Of a stretch of DNA of 64,000 nucleotides, positions 1-9,611 are shown piece after piece. The stretch spans positions 372,001 to 436,000 of the forward strand of contig NZ_CP053346.1 in assembly GCF_013113735.1 (NCBI RefSeq). Direction: 5' to 3'. The DNA is from Sphingomonas sp. AP4-R1 (GTDB taxonomy: Bacteria > Pseudomonadota > Alphaproteobacteria > Sphingomonadales > Sphingomonadaceae). Numbering within the stretch: the first letter of the stretch is position 1; every line of letters starts with the position of its first letter. A program made the position numbers and the translations under genes. The notes beneath the pieces were generated by a model. It saw only the letters and a program-made list of their open reading frames with translations. It did not search any database and was not told where the DNA came from.

Positions 1-1424
1 TTGTCGCGCCGCGCCTGTTCGGCCGCGTCGAGCTTGGCCTGTGCGGCGGCCGCCTTGGCCGCCTCGGCCTGCTGTTTCGCCAGTTCGGCATCCGCCTTGG
101 CTTTCTCGACCGCAGCCTTCGCGTCGCCGGCCTTCTGGGAAAGAATCTCGGCCGCGCTCTCGCGATTGACGGGCGTGTCATACTTGCCCGCCACCGGCGA
201 GGTGGAGATCATCACCGCGCGCTCCTTGTCGGTGAGCGGCCCCGCGCGCGAGCAGGGCGGCCGGACGAGCGTGCGCGAAACCGGTGCGGGCGCGCCGTCG
301 GGCTGGAGCAGGGAGACGAGCGCCTCGCCCACCTTCAGCTCGGTGATCGCGGTGGCGACATCCAGACCGGGGCTGGCGCGGAACGTCTGCGCGGCGGAGG
401 TCACCGCTTTCTGCTCGCGCGGCGTGAAGGCGTTGAGCTTGTGCTGCACACGATTGCCGAGCTGGCCGGCCACGTCATCCGGCACGTCGATCGGATTCTG
501 CGTGATGAAATAGACGCCGACGCCCTTCGACCGGATCAGGCGCACCACCTGCTCCACCTTGTCGATCAGGGCCGGTGCCGCATCGTCGAACAGCAGATGA
601 GCCTCGTCGAAGAAGAAGACGAGCTTGGGCTTGTCCGGATCGCCCACCTCGGGAAGCGTCTCGAACAGTTCGGACAGCAGCCAGAGCAGGAAGGTGGCGT
701 AGAGCTTCGGCGCCGCCATCAATTTGTCGGCCGCCAGCACGCTGATCGTGCCGCGCCCGGCCTCGTCGATCAGCATCATGTCCTTCACGTCCAGCGCCGG
801 CTCGCCGAAGAAGCCGTCGCCGCCCTGCGCCTCCAGCTGGAGCAACTGGCGCTGGATCGTGCCCACCGTCGCGCGCGTGACATTCCCGTATCTGGCGGAA
901 AGATCGGCCGCATTCTCCGCCGTCCAGGCGAGCATCGCCTGCAGATCGGAGAGGTCCAGCAGCAGCATCCCCTGCTCGTCCGCCACCTTGAAGACGAGGT
1001 TCAGCACGCCTTCCTGCACGTCGTTCAGCGCCATCAGCCGCGCCAGCAGCAGCGGCCCCATCTCGGAAATGGTGGTGCGGACGGGGTGGCCCGCCTGGCC
1101 GAACAGATCCCAGAAAATCACCGGATTGTCGGCATAGGCCCAGTCGCTCATGCCGATTTCGGCCGCGCGCGCCGTGAACGCCTCGTTCGTCTTGGCGGTG
1201 GGCGATCCGGCCATGGCAAGGCCGGCGAGATCGCCCTTCACGTCCGCCACGAACACGGGCACGCCCGCCTTGGAAAAACCCTCCGCGATCCCCTGCAGCG
1301 TCACCGTCTTGCCGGTGCCGGTCGCGCCCGCGATCAGGCCGTGGCGGTTCGCGCGCTTCAGCTCCAGCATCTGCCGCTCGCCCGCCGCCGTCGCGCCTAC
1401 GAAAAGACCGGTGGGATCGCTCAT
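1..1424 (-). CDS. HerA-like DUF853 family ATPase (partial, 3' end cut by window)
   Basis: About 474 codons are visible and the frame runs off the left edge without a stop. The start is ATG at 1422-1424, preceded by a clear AAGGAG. Near the N-terminus the Walker A motif [10 protein letters not shown] (about residues 33-42) and later the Walker B stretch [12 protein letters not shown] mark a HerA/FtsK-type P-loop ATPase. The bacterial DUF853 branch of this superfamily is poorly characterised; it resembles DNA translocases that partner with nucleases. The last visible part is an Ala/Lys/Glu-rich segment ([18 protein letters not shown]), likely a coiled coil. Its strand and position suggest a stand-alone gene. 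The assignment to DUF853 is confident; the cellular role is not known. Confidence 0.88.
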   Translation of the reverse strand, partial: MSDPTGLFVGATAAGERQMLELKRANRHGLIAGATGTGKTVTLQGIAEGFSKAGVPVFVADVKGDLAGLAMAGSPTAKTNEAFTARAAEIGMSDWAYADNPVIFWDLFGQAGHPVRTTISEMGPLLLARLMALNDVQEGVLNLVFKVADEQGMLLLDLSDLQAMLAWTAENAADLSARYGNVTRATVGTIQRQLLQLEAQGGDGFFGEPALDVKDMMLIDEAGRGTISVLAADKLMAAPKLYATFLLWLLSELFETLPEVGDPDKPKLVFFFDEAHLLFDDAAPALIDKVEQVVRLIRSKGVGVYFITQNPIDVPDDVAGQLGNRVQHKLNAFTPREQKAVTSAAQTFRASPGLDVATAITELKVGEALVSLLQPDGAPAPVSRTLVRPPCSRAGPLTDKERAVMISTSPVAGKYDTPVNRESAAEILSQKAGDAKAAVEKAKADAELAKQQAEAAKAAAAQAKLDAAEQARRD

Positions 1425-1613
1425 CGCATGCTCCTTGTTGCCCCCGCAGCCTTTGCGCCGGAGACGGGGCCAAGTCGAGCGGGACGATGGCGACTTTCAC
1501 ACCCGTTTACGATCAGCCGGATCCGGGATGCGGCGGCGATCGTTGATCATGCTGAACGGTGATTAACCCTGTTGCCGCATCGGGTGTTTACCGATGCCGC
1601 CTAGGATGTCGGC

Positions 1614-1943
1614 ATGGTGTCTGTGCTTGCCCTGCTTCTGGCGACCGCCGCCCCCGGATCCTCTGCGGATGCGGTGCGCGAACCGCATCCCGTCACCGCG
1701 AACACGGCCGCCGCCCGTCCGGGCCGCATTTCGCTCCACAACAACGATGCCGGCGTGGTGCGCGTGCGTCTGTCCCTCGGCCCCAATGGCGTGCCGACCA
1801 GCTGCACGGTGGTGAAAAGCGTTGCCCCCGCGCTGGATCAGGCGACGTGCGAAGGCATGATGGATCGCGCCCGCTTCGAGCCGGCCCCGGAGGAGATGCG
1901 CGGAGCGCTCGTCACCGAACGCTCCGTCACCTGGTGGCGATAG
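1614..1943 (+). CDS. Small exported protein with TonB C-terminal-like domain
   Basis: A 109-residue protein. An N-terminal signal peptide (LALLLATAAPGSSADA) is followed by a domain of about 75 residues containing VRLSLGPNGVPTSCTVVKS and a paired cysteine pattern, as in TonB-C/energy-transducer-like small periplasmic proteins of sphingomonads. There is no N-terminal TonB membrane anchor or proline-rich linker, so it is unlikely to be a working TonB. It lies convergent with degP. The periplasmic location is inferred from the signal peptide; the function is unknown. Confidence 0.7.
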   Translation: MVSVLALLLATAAPGSSADAVREPHPVTANTAAARPGRISLHNNDAGVVRVRLSLGPNGVPTSCTVVKSVAPALDQATCEGMMDRARFEPAPEEMRGALVTERSVTWWR

Positions 1944-1994
1944 AAAAGGCGGCGGCGACGGGCTCTCCCGTCACCGCCTGACGACCCGACGGGC

Positions 1995-3545
1995 TTATTT
2001 GCCCGTCAGATCCACGCCCAGATATTGCGCCGGACGCGTGCCGCGCTGGACGAGCAGCAGCACCGTCTTCATCCCGGCCTTCTTCGCAGCTTCCACCGCC
2101 GCCGCCGCTTCCTGAACGGTCGCGACGCGACGCTGACCGACCGCGACGATGATGTCCTTGGGCTGCAGGCCCTTGGTCGCCGCGTCGCTGGAGGGATCGA
2201 CCGAGGTGATGACCGCGCCCGTCGTCGTCTCCGGCACGCCGATCTGGCGGGCGATACCGGGGCTCATCGACTGGAGCGTGACGCCCAGCGCGTTCTTGAC
2301 CGCGGGCGTGTCCTGACCGTTGCCGATCGGGCCGTCCTCATCGTCATCGCCGACGGCGCTGGCGAGCTGATCCTCGGACGGACGCTGGGTGACGACCGCC
2401 GTGGTGGTCGCATGCTTGCCGTTGCGGATATATTCCACCGGCACGCGGCTGCCGACCGGCAGGCCCGCGACGATGTAGGACAGGGTATTGTCCGGCGTCA
2501 CGTCCGTGCCGTTGACCTTCACGATCACGTCGCCCTGCTGGATGCCGGCGCGCGCGGCCGGCTGGCCGGGCTCCACGCGCGCGACGATCTCGCCCACGTC
2601 CTTCGGCAGGCCGAGGCCGGCGGCGATATCGTCGTCCATCGGCTGGATCACCACGCCGAAATAGCCGCGCTTCGGCGGCGTACCCTTCATCAGCTGCTGG
2701 ATGACGGGCTTGGCCTGCTCGGCCGGGATCGCGAAGCCGATGCCGACATTGCCGCCGGTGGGCGAATAGATGGCGGTGTTGATGCCGATCACGTTGCCGT
2801 TGAGATCGAACATCGGGCCGCCCGAATTGCCCTGGTTGATCGCCGCATCCGTCTGGATGTAGCGGTCATAAGGGCCGCTGCCGATGCTGCGGTGGATCGC
2901 CGAGACGATGCCGGCGGTCACGGTGCCGCCCAGCGCGAACGGATTGCCGATCGCGATCACCCAGTCGCCGACGCGCGACTTGGTGGAATCGCCGAACTGC
3001 ACGAAGGGGAGGTTCTTCGCGTCGATCTTCAGCACCGCGAGATCGGACGTCGGATCCTTGGCGACGACGGTGGCCGTATATTCCTTGCGATCGGTGAGCG
3101 TCACCTTGATCGACGAGATCGTGACCTTGCCCTGATCGGTCGGCACGCCCGAAATCACGTGATTGTTGGTCACGATGAAGCCGTCGGCCGAAATGATGAA
3201 GCCCGAGCCCAGCGACACGGCCTCGCGCGTCTGCGGGGTCGCGCCGCCGCCCTGGCCACCCTGACCGCCGAAACGGCGGAAGAATTCATCGAAGGGCGTG
3301 CCCGCGAACGGATTCTGCTGCTGCTGCTTGAGCTGCACCTTCTGCGTGGTGGAGATGTTCACCACCGCCGGCTGCAGCTTGGCGGCGAGATCGGCGAAGC
3401 TCATCGGCGCGCCGCGCGGCGCGACGGCGGCCATCTGGGACGGCGCATTCTGGGCGACCTGCGCGCCGACCGGCTGCTGCAGGGTTACCGTGGCAGCCGC
3501 ACCACCGAGAAGCATGGCGGCGGTGATGGCATAGGCATAGCGCAC
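1995..3545 (-). CDS. degP: Periplasmic Do-like serine protease/chaperone (HtrA family)
   Basis: 516 residues with a GTG start (MRYAYA) supported by an AGGAGG 9 nt upstream. A signal peptide (about 1-29) precedes the trypsin-like domain with the full triad His129 (TNNHVISG), Asp168 (SDLAVLKID) and Ser241 (QGNSGGPMF). Two PDZ domains follow (about 295-385 and 420-510), the usual DegP/DegQ/MucD layout and length. A Gln/Gly-rich stretch (about 75-100) occupies the LA-loop region. The family degrades or refolds misfolded periplasmic proteins. It follows hflK-hflC on the same strand after a gap of about 220 nt, a typical sphingomonad envelope-quality-control cluster; the gap is long enough for its own promoter. 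Confidence 0.95.
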   Translation of the reverse strand: MRYAYAITAAMLLGGAAATVTLQQPVGAQVAQNAPSQMAAVAPRGAPMSFADLAAKLQPAVVNISTTQKVQLKQQQQNPFAGTPFDEFFRRFGGQGGQGGGATPQTREAVSLGSGFIISADGFIVTNNHVISGVPTDQGKVTISSIKVTLTDRKEYTATVVAKDPTSDLAVLKIDAKNLPFVQFGDSTKSRVGDWVIAIGNPFALGGTVTAGIVSAIHRSIGSGPYDRYIQTDAAINQGNSGGPMFDLNGNVIGINTAIYSPTGGNVGIGFAIPAEQAKPVIQQLMKGTPPKRGYFGVVIQPMDDDIAAGLGLPKDVGEIVARVEPGQPAARAGIQQGDVIVKVNGTDVTPDNTLSYIVAGLPVGSRVPVEYIRNGKHATTTAVVTQRPSEDQLASAVGDDDEDGPIGNGQDTPAVKNALGVTLQSMSPGIARQIGVPETTTGAVITSVDPSSDAATKGLQPKDIIVAVGQRRVATVQEAAAAVEAAKKAGMKTVLLLVQRGTRPAQYLGVDLTGK

Positions 3546-3767
3546 GTGGGCAATCCTCCTGGGAAAAATACGCCCGGCCGAGAAACGGGAGCGTCGGGCG
3601 ACGTGATCAGACTGTTGCTTTTGCCCTGAACGTATTTTGAACAGCGAAGGTCCGCTCTGTTACGTTATGCGACCTGATATTGCCACGCCGGCAGGAGCAG
3701 CATCGCACGCGACGGCCCAACCGGCCGCCGCGCCCGACCGGGTCTTCCTTGCGTCGACCGCTGCGGA

Positions 3768-4634
3768 TTACTTCCCGCCCCGGAACTGACGCAGATATTC
3801 GCTGTCCGGCGAAAGGATGATCTGGCTGCTGCCGCGCGGCTGATCGTCATCCGTGCCGAACGTCGCCCGATAGCTCTGCATCGCGCGGTAGAAATCGTAG
3901 AAGCCCGGATCCTTGCCATAGGCCTCGGCATAGGTGCGCGCGGCATTGGCATCCGCCTCGCCCATCAGGATCTGCGCCTCGCGGCGGGCGCCCGCCTCGA
4001 TCGACTTGGCCTCCTGCTGGCGCGCGGTGCGCATCCGGTTGAACGCGCTCTCCAGCGGCGCGCCATCGGGCAGATCGGCGCGCTTGATCCGCACGTCGAC
4101 GATCTCGGCGCCATATTGCTTGGCGACGCGCGCGACGGCGGTCTTGATGTCTTCCATCATCTCGCCGCGCTCGGGGCTGAGCAGATCGCGGAAGGGGCGC
4201 TTGCCCAGCTCGTTGCGCAGCGCCGAGCCCAGGATCGGCTTCAGCGCCTCGCCCACGCGCCGCTCGCTGCCGGCCGAGACATACATCCGCACGGGATCGA
4301 CGATGCGATAGCGGGCGAAGGCGTCCACCTCCAGCCGCAGCTGATCGGTGGAGAGCACCGCCTGGCGCTGCATGTCGAAATCCAGCACGCGCTTGTCGAC
4401 CCAGACGACCGATTCCATGCCCGGAATGCGCCAGACGATGCCCGCGCCGGTGCGCCCGAACTCTTCCTTGGAATCATAGCCGTTGGCGATCCGCTTCGGC
4501 ATGCCGAAGCGCACGATCAGCGCCTGCTTGGTTTCCGGAACGACCAGGAACACGCTGAACAGGACGCCCAGCACCACCAGCACCAGCCCGCCCCAGAAGA
4601 TCGGGTTGCGGCGGATCGAATCGAAGCCGTTCAC
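3768..4634 (-). CDS. hflC: Protease modulator HflC (SPFH/band 7)
   Basis: 288 residues. One N-terminal membrane segment (about 11-33, FWGGLVLVVLGVLFSVFLV) is followed by a band-7/SPFH domain and a helical C-terminal part (ARREAQILMGEADANAARTYAEAYG). With HflK it forms the large periplasmic cage that surrounds and restrains the FtsH protease in the inner membrane. The start overlaps the hflK stop by 4 nt (ATGA), so the two are translationally coupled. Length is close to the family norm. Confidence 0.94.
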   Translation of the reverse strand: MNGFDSIRRNPIFWGGLVLVVLGVLFSVFLVVPETKQALIVRFGMPKRIANGYDSKEEFGRTGAGIVWRIPGMESVVWVDKRVLDFDMQRQAVLSTDQLRLEVDAFARYRIVDPVRMYVSAGSERRVGEALKPILGSALRNELGKRPFRDLLSPERGEMMEDIKTAVARVAKQYGAEIVDVRIKRADLPDGAPLESAFNRMRTARQQEAKSIEAGARREAQILMGEADANAARTYAEAYGKDPGFYDFYRAMQSYRATFGTDDDQPRGSSQIILSPDSEYLRQFRGGK

Positions 4635-5704
4635 TTGGACGCCCCCTTCGGCGGGATGGGCAGATAGGGGGTGACGCCGGGTGCCTCCAGCACCGTCTTG
4701 TCGGTCTTGGCCAGCACCTTCTCCATCGTCTCATAATAGAGGCGACGGCGCGTGACCTCGGGCGCGAGCTTGTACTGCTGATAGACCGAATCGAACGCGG
4801 CGGCCTCGCCCTGCGCCTGCGCGGTCTTCTGCGTGGCATAGGCCCGCGCCTGGTTCAGATAGGATTGCGCCTGCTGCTGAGCGGCGGACACTTCCTTGAA
4901 CGCGTCCATCACCTCGCCCGGCGGATCGGCCTGCTTGATCGCCACGCCCTGCACGGCGACGCCGGCGCGATATTCGTCCAGCAATTCCTGCATGCGCAGC
5001 GCCACGCGCTGTTCGATGATCGCGCGCTGGGGTCCGATCGCGGCATTCAGCGTCACGTTCGAAATCTGCTCGCGCATCGCGCTTTCCGCCACTTCGCGGA
5101 TCGTGCCCTCGGGATCGGACAGTTCGAACATGAAAAGTTCGGGATCGCGGATGTTCCAGCGCACCGAATAAGCGAGATCGATCAGATTCTCGTCGCCGGT
5201 CAGCATCAGATTCTGGCCGCTGGCACCGGCGGCCCCGCCGTCGATGTCGACGACATGGATATTGTCGACGTCGATCTTCGTGACGATGTCGATCGGTGCC
5301 GGCAGCGAGAAGCGCAGGCCCGGCTGCAGCATGCCGACATATTTGCCGAAGCGCGTGACCACGCCGCGCTGCTGCGGGCCGATCGTGTGCGTGCTGGTGA
5401 GCGCCATCCAGAGCAGGACGAGGCCGAGTATGCCCCACGCCCAGATCGCGCCGGGCAGCTGCGGCAGGCCATTGCCGCCGGCACCGCCGCCCCCGCCGCC
5501 GAAGCGCGCGCGTCCACGCCGCACCAGCGCGTCCAGCGCGGACGGGCCGGGCTTTCCGGACGGCTTGCCGCCTCCGCCCCAGGGATTGCGACCGGGACCG
5601 CCGCTTCCGCCGCCGGCACCATCGCCGCCACCGGAACCGCCGCCCCAGGGGCCGCCCTCGTTCAACACCGCTCCGGCCTCTTCCAGCCGCCCACTTGCAT
5701 CCAT
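4631..5704 (-). CDS. hflK: FtsH protease activity modulator HflK
   Basis: 357 residues. A long Gly-rich cytoplasmic N-terminus (about 15-75, poly-Gly with KPSGKPGPSALD) comes before one membrane helix (about 86-105, IWAWGILGLVLLWMALTS) and a band-7 domain starting at GPQQRGVVTRFGKYV. The Gly-rich tail and the order hflK-hflC match the family. It is divergent from the mrp gene, 71 nt away, so their promoters share that short gap. Confidence 0.94.
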   Translation of the reverse strand: MDASGRLEEAGAVLNEGGPWGGGSGGGDGAGGGSGGPGRNPWGGGGKPSGKPGPSALDALVRRGRARFGGGGGGAGGNGLPQLPGAIWAWGILGLVLLWMALTSTHTIGPQQRGVVTRFGKYVGMLQPGLRFSLPAPIDIVTKIDVDNIHVVDIDGGAAGASGQNLMLTGDENLIDLAYSVRWNIRDPELFMFELSDPEGTIREVAESAMREQISNVTLNAAIGPQRAIIEQRVALRMQELLDEYRAGVAVQGVAIKQADPPGEVMDAFKEVSAAQQQAQSYLNQARAYATQKTAQAQGEAAAFDSVYQQYKLAPEVTRRRLYYETMEKVLAKTDKTVLEAPGVTPYLPIPPKGASK

Positions 5705-5775
5705 GCGCGGCCTTATAGGGTCCGTCCCTGCGGAAAAACAGTGCTTGCCCGGCCGATTGGTTCTAACCGCGCGGC

Positions 5776-6780
5776 ATGAGCGATCTCCCCCTCCTTGCCG
5801 CCGCCCTCGATAGCGTTTCCGATCCCGTCAGCGGCCGTGGGCTGCTCGCCTCCGGCCGCGCCTCCGCGCCCCGCCTCGAAGGTGGGCGCGCCGACGTGAT
5901 CGTGGATGTGGCCGGGCTGGCGGCGGTCGATCGCACGGCGCTGGAGGCGGCCGTGCGCGCGGCGCTGCTGGCCGTGCCCGGCGTGTCCGAGGCGCGCATC
6001 CTGCTCACCGCCGATCGGCCGCAGCGGCGCATCATCGCGGTCGCCAGCGGCAAGGGCGGAGTCGGCAAATCGACGGTCGCCGCCAATATCGCGGTCGCAC
6101 TGGCCCGGCGCGGCGTGAAGGTCGGCCTCGTCGATGCCGATATTTACGGCCCCTCGCAGCCCCGCCTGTTCGACGCGCACGATCGGCCGGATGCGAAGGA
6201 CAAGATCATGTTCCCGGTGCCCACGCGCTGGGGCGTGCCGATCCTGTCGATGGGTCAGCTGATCGAGCCGGGCAAGGCGATCGCCTGGCGCGGACCGATG
6301 GCGGCGGGCGCGCTCAGCCAGCTGGTCGACGCGCATTGGGGCCAGACCGACGTGCTGATCCTCGATCTGCCGCCGGGCACGGGCGACGTGCAGCTGACCA
6401 TGATCCAGAAGCATCGTCCGGTCGGCGCGGTCATCGTCTCCACCCCGCAGGATCTGGCCCTGATCGACGCGACGCGCGCGATCGATCTGTTCTTCAAGGC
6501 CGAGATCCCGATCGTCGGCCTCGTCGAGAATATGGCGGGCTATGCCTGCCCCCATTGCGGCGAAATCTCCGATCCGTTCGGGCAGGGCGGTGCCGAGGCG
6601 GAAGCGGCGGCCTTGGGCCTCCCCTTCCTCGGCCGCATTCCGCTCGCGCGCGGCATCCGCACCGCCTCCGATGCGGGCATGCCCCCCGCCGCCGGCGACG
6701 GGCCGGACGCCGCCCCCTTCCACGCCATCGCCGCGCAGATCGAAACCTGGCTGAACCCTTCGGCCTCGCCGGTGTTCTGA
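5776..6780 (+). CDS. apbC: Mrp/NBP35 family Fe-S cluster carrier ATPase
   Basis: 334 residues. After an N-terminal DUF59-like region of about 80 residues, a deviant Walker A GKGGVGKST (92-100) opens a SIMIBI-class ATPase domain. Further motifs are LVDADIYGPSQPRL and LILDLPPGTGD. A C-x2-C pair (YACPHCGE, near 257) would bridge a [4Fe-4S] cluster between two subunits. The family delivers Fe-S clusters to apo-proteins in the cytoplasm. It is transcribed divergently from hflKC and followed by an intergenic repeat. Confidence 0.93.
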   Translation: MSDLPLLAAALDSVSDPVSGRGLLASGRASAPRLEGGRADVIVDVAGLAAVDRTALEAAVRAALLAVPGVSEARILLTADRPQRRIIAVASGKGGVGKSTVAANIAVALARRGVKVGLVDADIYGPSQPRLFDAHDRPDAKDKIMFPVPTRWGVPILSMGQLIEPGKAIAWRGPMAAGALSQLVDAHWGQTDVLILDLPPGTGDVQLTMIQKHRPVGAVIVSTPQDLALIDATRAIDLFFKAEIPIVGLVENMAGYACPHCGEISDPFGQGGAEAEAAALGLPFLGRIPLARGIRTASDAGMPPAAGDGPDAAPFHAIAAQIETWLNPSASPVF

Positions 6781-6797
6781 TTCCGAACCGACCTCTC

Positions 6798-6874
6798 CTC
6801 CGTTCGTCCTGAGCGAAGTCGAAGGACGGGCTTCGCACTCAGCCCGTGCTTCGACAGGCTCAGCACGAACGGAG
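6798..6874. repeat. Intergenic inverted repeat, family A (CCGTTCGTCCTGAGC...)
   Basis: Two facing arms of about 33 nt; the outer parts read CTCCGTTCGTCCTGAGC and GCTCAGCACGAACGGAG. The same arms recur at 21138-21224, 31590-31674 and 45584-45666. It lies between mrp and the CoA-binding gene and could form a long hairpin or cruciform. An upstream in-frame extension of the next gene runs through this repeat and is therefore not a credible coding start. Confidence 0.85.
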
Positions 6875-6893
6875 CGTGCAGAAAGGACCGGAC

Positions 6894-7322
6894 ATGCCGC
6901 TCACGACCGACGCCGATATCGCAGCTTTGCTCGCCGAAACCCGCACGATCGCGGTGATCGGCGCCTCCGATCGGCCCGACCGGCCGAGTTGGGGCGTGAT
7001 GCGCGTGCTGCAGGATTGGGGCTATCGCATCCTGCCGGTGAACCCGCAGATCACGGGCGAGCATGTCCACGGCGAATATGTATGGCGCGATCTCGACCAG
7101 ATCGGCGAGGAGATCGACATGGTCGATATCTTCCGCCGCCCGCAGGCGGCGGGCGAGGCGGTGGATCAGGCGATCGCGATCGGCGCCAAATCGGTGTGGC
7201 TGCAGATCGGCGTGATCAACGAAGAAGCCGCCGCCCGCGCCGAAGCCGCCGGCCTGAAGGTGGTGATGGACCGCTGCCCCGCGATCGATCTGCCAAGGCT
7301 GGGCGTGCCGAAGAAGGGGTAG
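6894..7322 (+). CDS. CoA-binding domain protein (YccU-like)
   Basis: 142 residues, essentially one Rossmann CoA_binding domain (IAVIGASDRPDRPSWGVMRV near the N-terminus, then ILPVNPQITGEHVHGEYVW and VDIFRRPQAAGEAVDQAI). ATG at 6894 is chosen because GAAAGGA lies upstream and the in-frame extension to 6846 is repeat DNA. YccU-like proteins bind CoA in the cytoplasm, but no reaction is established. It is flanked by intergenic repeats on both sides, so it is probably a single-gene unit. Confidence 0.9.
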   Translation: MPLTTDADIAALLAETRTIAVIGASDRPDRPSWGVMRVLQDWGYRILPVNPQITGEHVHGEYVWRDLDQIGEEIDMVDIFRRPQAAGEAVDQAIAIGAKSVWLQIGVINEEAAARAEAAGLKVVMDRCPAIDLPRLGVPKKG

Positions 7323-7352
7323 GGTCGGCCGCCCGCCTCATTCCAACATCCT

Positions 7353-7428
7353 CGTCATTGCGAGCGCAGCGAAGCAATCCAGTCCCAAACGCGAGGAACT
7401 GGATTGCTTCGCTGCGCTCGCAATGACG
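7353..7428. repeat. Intergenic inverted repeat, family B (GTCATTGCGAGCGCAGC...)
   Basis: Perfect 31-nt arms (7353-7383 and 7398-7428) separated by 14 nt. The arm reads CGTCATTGCGAGCGCAGCGA onward. It sits between the converging CoA-binding and cysQ genes, where it could act as a bidirectional terminator. A solitary arm with its own small inverted ends recurs at 42805-42834. Confidence 0.88.
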
Positions 7429-7449
7429 ATATCGGGACGGATTTAATCC

Positions 7450-8235
7450 CTACCGGTCAGCCGCCTGCGCGCGTTCGGCCAACCGCTCCAGCGCCACCGG
7501 ATGCAGCGCCCGTCCGCTCGCCAATATGCCGAACACCTCCGGCACCGGCTTGTTGAAGCGGATCGGCCGGCCCAGCGGATCTGTGACGGCGGCGCCCGCT
7601 TCCTCCGCGATCAGGGCGGCGGCGGCGATGTCCCATTCGCTGCCCCAGCGCAGGCTGGCGCACAGATCCACCTCGTCATTCGCCACCATCGCGATGCGCA
7701 GCGCGATCGAATTGGGGCGCGGCATCGCCACCAGATCCTGATCCACCTTCGGCAAGGTATCCGCCGGCACCCGCGCACCCGCCAGCGTCGTCCGGTCACC
7801 CGCACGCAGCGTCGCACCGTTGAGGGTCGCGCCGAGGCCCTTGGCCGCGATCCACGTCTCGCCTCGCTCCGGCGCTTCCAGCACGCCCACGATCGGCTGC
7901 CCGCGCTCCACCAGAGCCACCGAGACCGACCAGCCCGGCCGCCGCCGCAGATAATCGCGCGTGCCGTCGATCGGATCGACCACCCACACGCGCTCAACGC
8001 CCAGCCGCTCGGGGCTGTCGGCCGTCTCCTCGGACAGCCACGCGGCAGAGGGATCGATCCTCTTCAGCCGATCGAACAGCAAAGCATCGACCTCCAGGTC
8101 GATCTCGCACACCGGATGGCCCGGCACCTTTTCCCATTGGCGATAGGCATCGCTGGAACGACGCGCGGCGAGCGCGCCCGCCTCGCGGGCGGCGTCCGCG
8201 ATCGCGGAAATCAGATCGGCGTCAGGCGCCGGCAA
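7450..8235 (-). CDS. cysQ: 3'(2'),5'-bisphosphate nucleotidase / inositol-monophosphatase family
   Basis: 261 residues with all Li+-sensitive phosphatase signatures: WLSEETADS, VVDPIDGTRDYL (DPIDGT metal site) and SEWDIAAAALIAEEAGA (WDxAA). CysQ-type enzymes recycle 3'-phosphoadenosine 5'-phosphate from sulfate assimilation to AMP; inositol monophosphatase is the alternative reading because both share this fold. Its start overlaps the end of pmbA by 14 nt, and pmbA lies upstream on the same strand, so they are co-transcribed. Confidence 0.88.
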   Translation of the reverse strand: MPAPDADLISAIADAAREAGALAARRSSDAYRQWEKVPGHPVCEIDLEVDALLFDRLKRIDPSAAWLSEETADSPERLGVERVWVVDPIDGTRDYLRRRPGWSVSVALVERGQPIVGVLEAPERGETWIAAKGLGATLNGATLRAGDRTTLAGARVPADTLPKVDQDLVAMPRPNSIALRIAMVANDEVDLCASLRWGSEWDIAAAALIAEEAGAAVTDPLGRPIRFNKPVPEVFGILASGRALHPVALERLAERAQAADR

Positions 8236-9562
8236 CGGTCATCCCGTCCACGCGGAGCGTCGGCACGTCATGCGCGCGGCGGAACACCAGATCGTCGGCC
8301 GCCGTCATCTGCAGGAACATCTCCTTCAGATTGCCCGCCGCCGTCACTTCCGCCACCGGCTCGGCCAGCTGGCCGTCGCGGATCGCGAAGCCCGACGCGC
8401 CCCGGCTGTAATCGCCCGTCACCATGTTCACACCCTGGCCGATCAGCTCGGTCACGAACAGGCCCGTCTTGATGTCCCCGATCAGCTCCGCGACCGACAG
8501 CGCGCCCTTGTCGAGATAGAGGTTGCTCGTCCCCGCGCCCGGCGCGCCCGAACCGCCGCGCGTGGCGTGGCCGGTCGGCGCCAGATCCAGCTGACGGGCC
8601 GAGGCGCTGTCGAGCAGCCACGTCGTCAGCACGCCATCGTCGATCAGGTCTATCGCCTGCGTCGGAAGCCCCTCGCCATCGAAGGCGCGGCTGCGCAGGC
8701 CTCGCGGGCGATGCGGATCATCCCGCAGGAAAAGCCCGCGCGCGAACACCTGTTCGCCCAGCATGCCGAGCAGGAAGCTCGTCTTGCGGGCGATGGCCGA
8801 TCCCGTGACGGAAGCGGCAAGATGCCCGATCAGGCTGGAGCCGACACGCGGATCGAACACCACCGGCATCGGCCCCGAAGGCAGCTTGCCCGGATTGAGG
8901 CGCGCGACGGTGCGCTCGCCCGCGCGCCGCCCGATCGCCTCGGGCGCCTCCAGATCGGCGAGATGGCGCGTCGAATGATAGGCGTAATCGCGCTGCATCG
9001 AGGCGCCCTCGCCCGCGATCACGCTGGCCGACAGGCCGTAACCGCTGGAGGAGAAGCCGCGCACGAAGCCGGTGCTGGTCGCCAGCGCCATCGCCGTGCG
9101 GCCCGCACTCGCGCCCGCGCCCTCGCTGTTGGTGACGCCCGCCACCGCCCGCGCGGCTTCCTCGGCCACCAGCGCCAGCTCGCGCAGACGATCCGGCGCG
9201 GGATCCGCACCGTCGTCGCCATCGATCTCGGGCGCCGCACCGGTCAGCAGACGATCGGCCGGAGCCAGCCCGGCATAGGGATCCTCGGGCGCCTCGCGCG
9301 CCATCGCCACCGCGCGCTCCACCAGCGCCGCGATCGCATCGTCGGTCAGGCTGGAGGAGGAAACGCTCGCCGAACGCTGGCCGACGAACACGCGCAGGCC
9401 GATCTCCTCGCCGTCCGAACGCTGCACATCCTCCAGCGCGCCGAGCCGAACCTGCACCTGGGTGCTCTCGCTGCGATAATAGACGGCGTCGGCGGCGTCG
9501 GCGCCGGCGCGCCGCGCGGCTTCGACAAGGGCGGCGACGCGATCTTCGGAAACGGAGGTCAT
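8222..9562 (-). CDS. pmbA: TldD/PmbA family metalloprotease subunit
   Basis: 446 residues, full length for PmbA (TldE). Family blocks visible include LRVFVGQRSASVSSSSL and the C-terminal GDYSRGASGFAIRDGQLAEPV. In enterobacteria TldD/TldE form a protease involved in maturing microcin-type peptides and degrading CcdA. The TldD subunit carries the zinc site; this protein lacks an HExxH motif, as expected for PmbA. It is the first gene of the pmbA-cysQ operon. Confidence 0.92.
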   Translation of the reverse strand: MTSVSEDRVAALVEAARRAGADAADAVYYRSESTQVQVRLGALEDVQRSDGEEIGLRVFVGQRSASVSSSSLTDDAIAALVERAVAMAREAPEDPYAGLAPADRLLTGAAPEIDGDDGADPAPDRLRELALVAEEAARAVAGVTNSEGAGASAGRTAMALATSTGFVRGFSSSGYGLSASVIAGEGASMQRDYAYHSTRHLADLEAPEAIGRRAGERTVARLNPGKLPSGPMPVVFDPRVGSSLIGHLAASVTGSAIARKTSFLLGMLGEQVFARGLFLRDDPHRPRGLRSRAFDGEGLPTQAIDLIDDGVLTTWLLDSASARQLDLAPTGHATRGGSGAPGAGTSNLYLDKGALSVAELIGDIKTGLFVTELIGQGVNMVTGDYSRGASGFAIRDGQLAEPVAEVTAAGNLKEMFLQMTAADDLVFRRAHDVPTLRVDGMTVAGA

Positions 9563-9611
9563 GCCCTGCCCTTAGGCACTCAAACCGACGAACGAAAGCA
9601 CGGGCTACCCC

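Noticed and set aside
475..1500. 341-aa minus-strand frame starting upstream of the DUF853 gene
   Set aside because: It is a frame-shifted reading of the HerA-like gene; the correct frame shows GATGTGKT and a good SD at 1424.
2025..3629. 534-aa open frame on the plus strand
   Set aside because: It is antisense to degP and made of low-complexity Arg/Asp/His residues, a usual shadow of a GC-rich gene.
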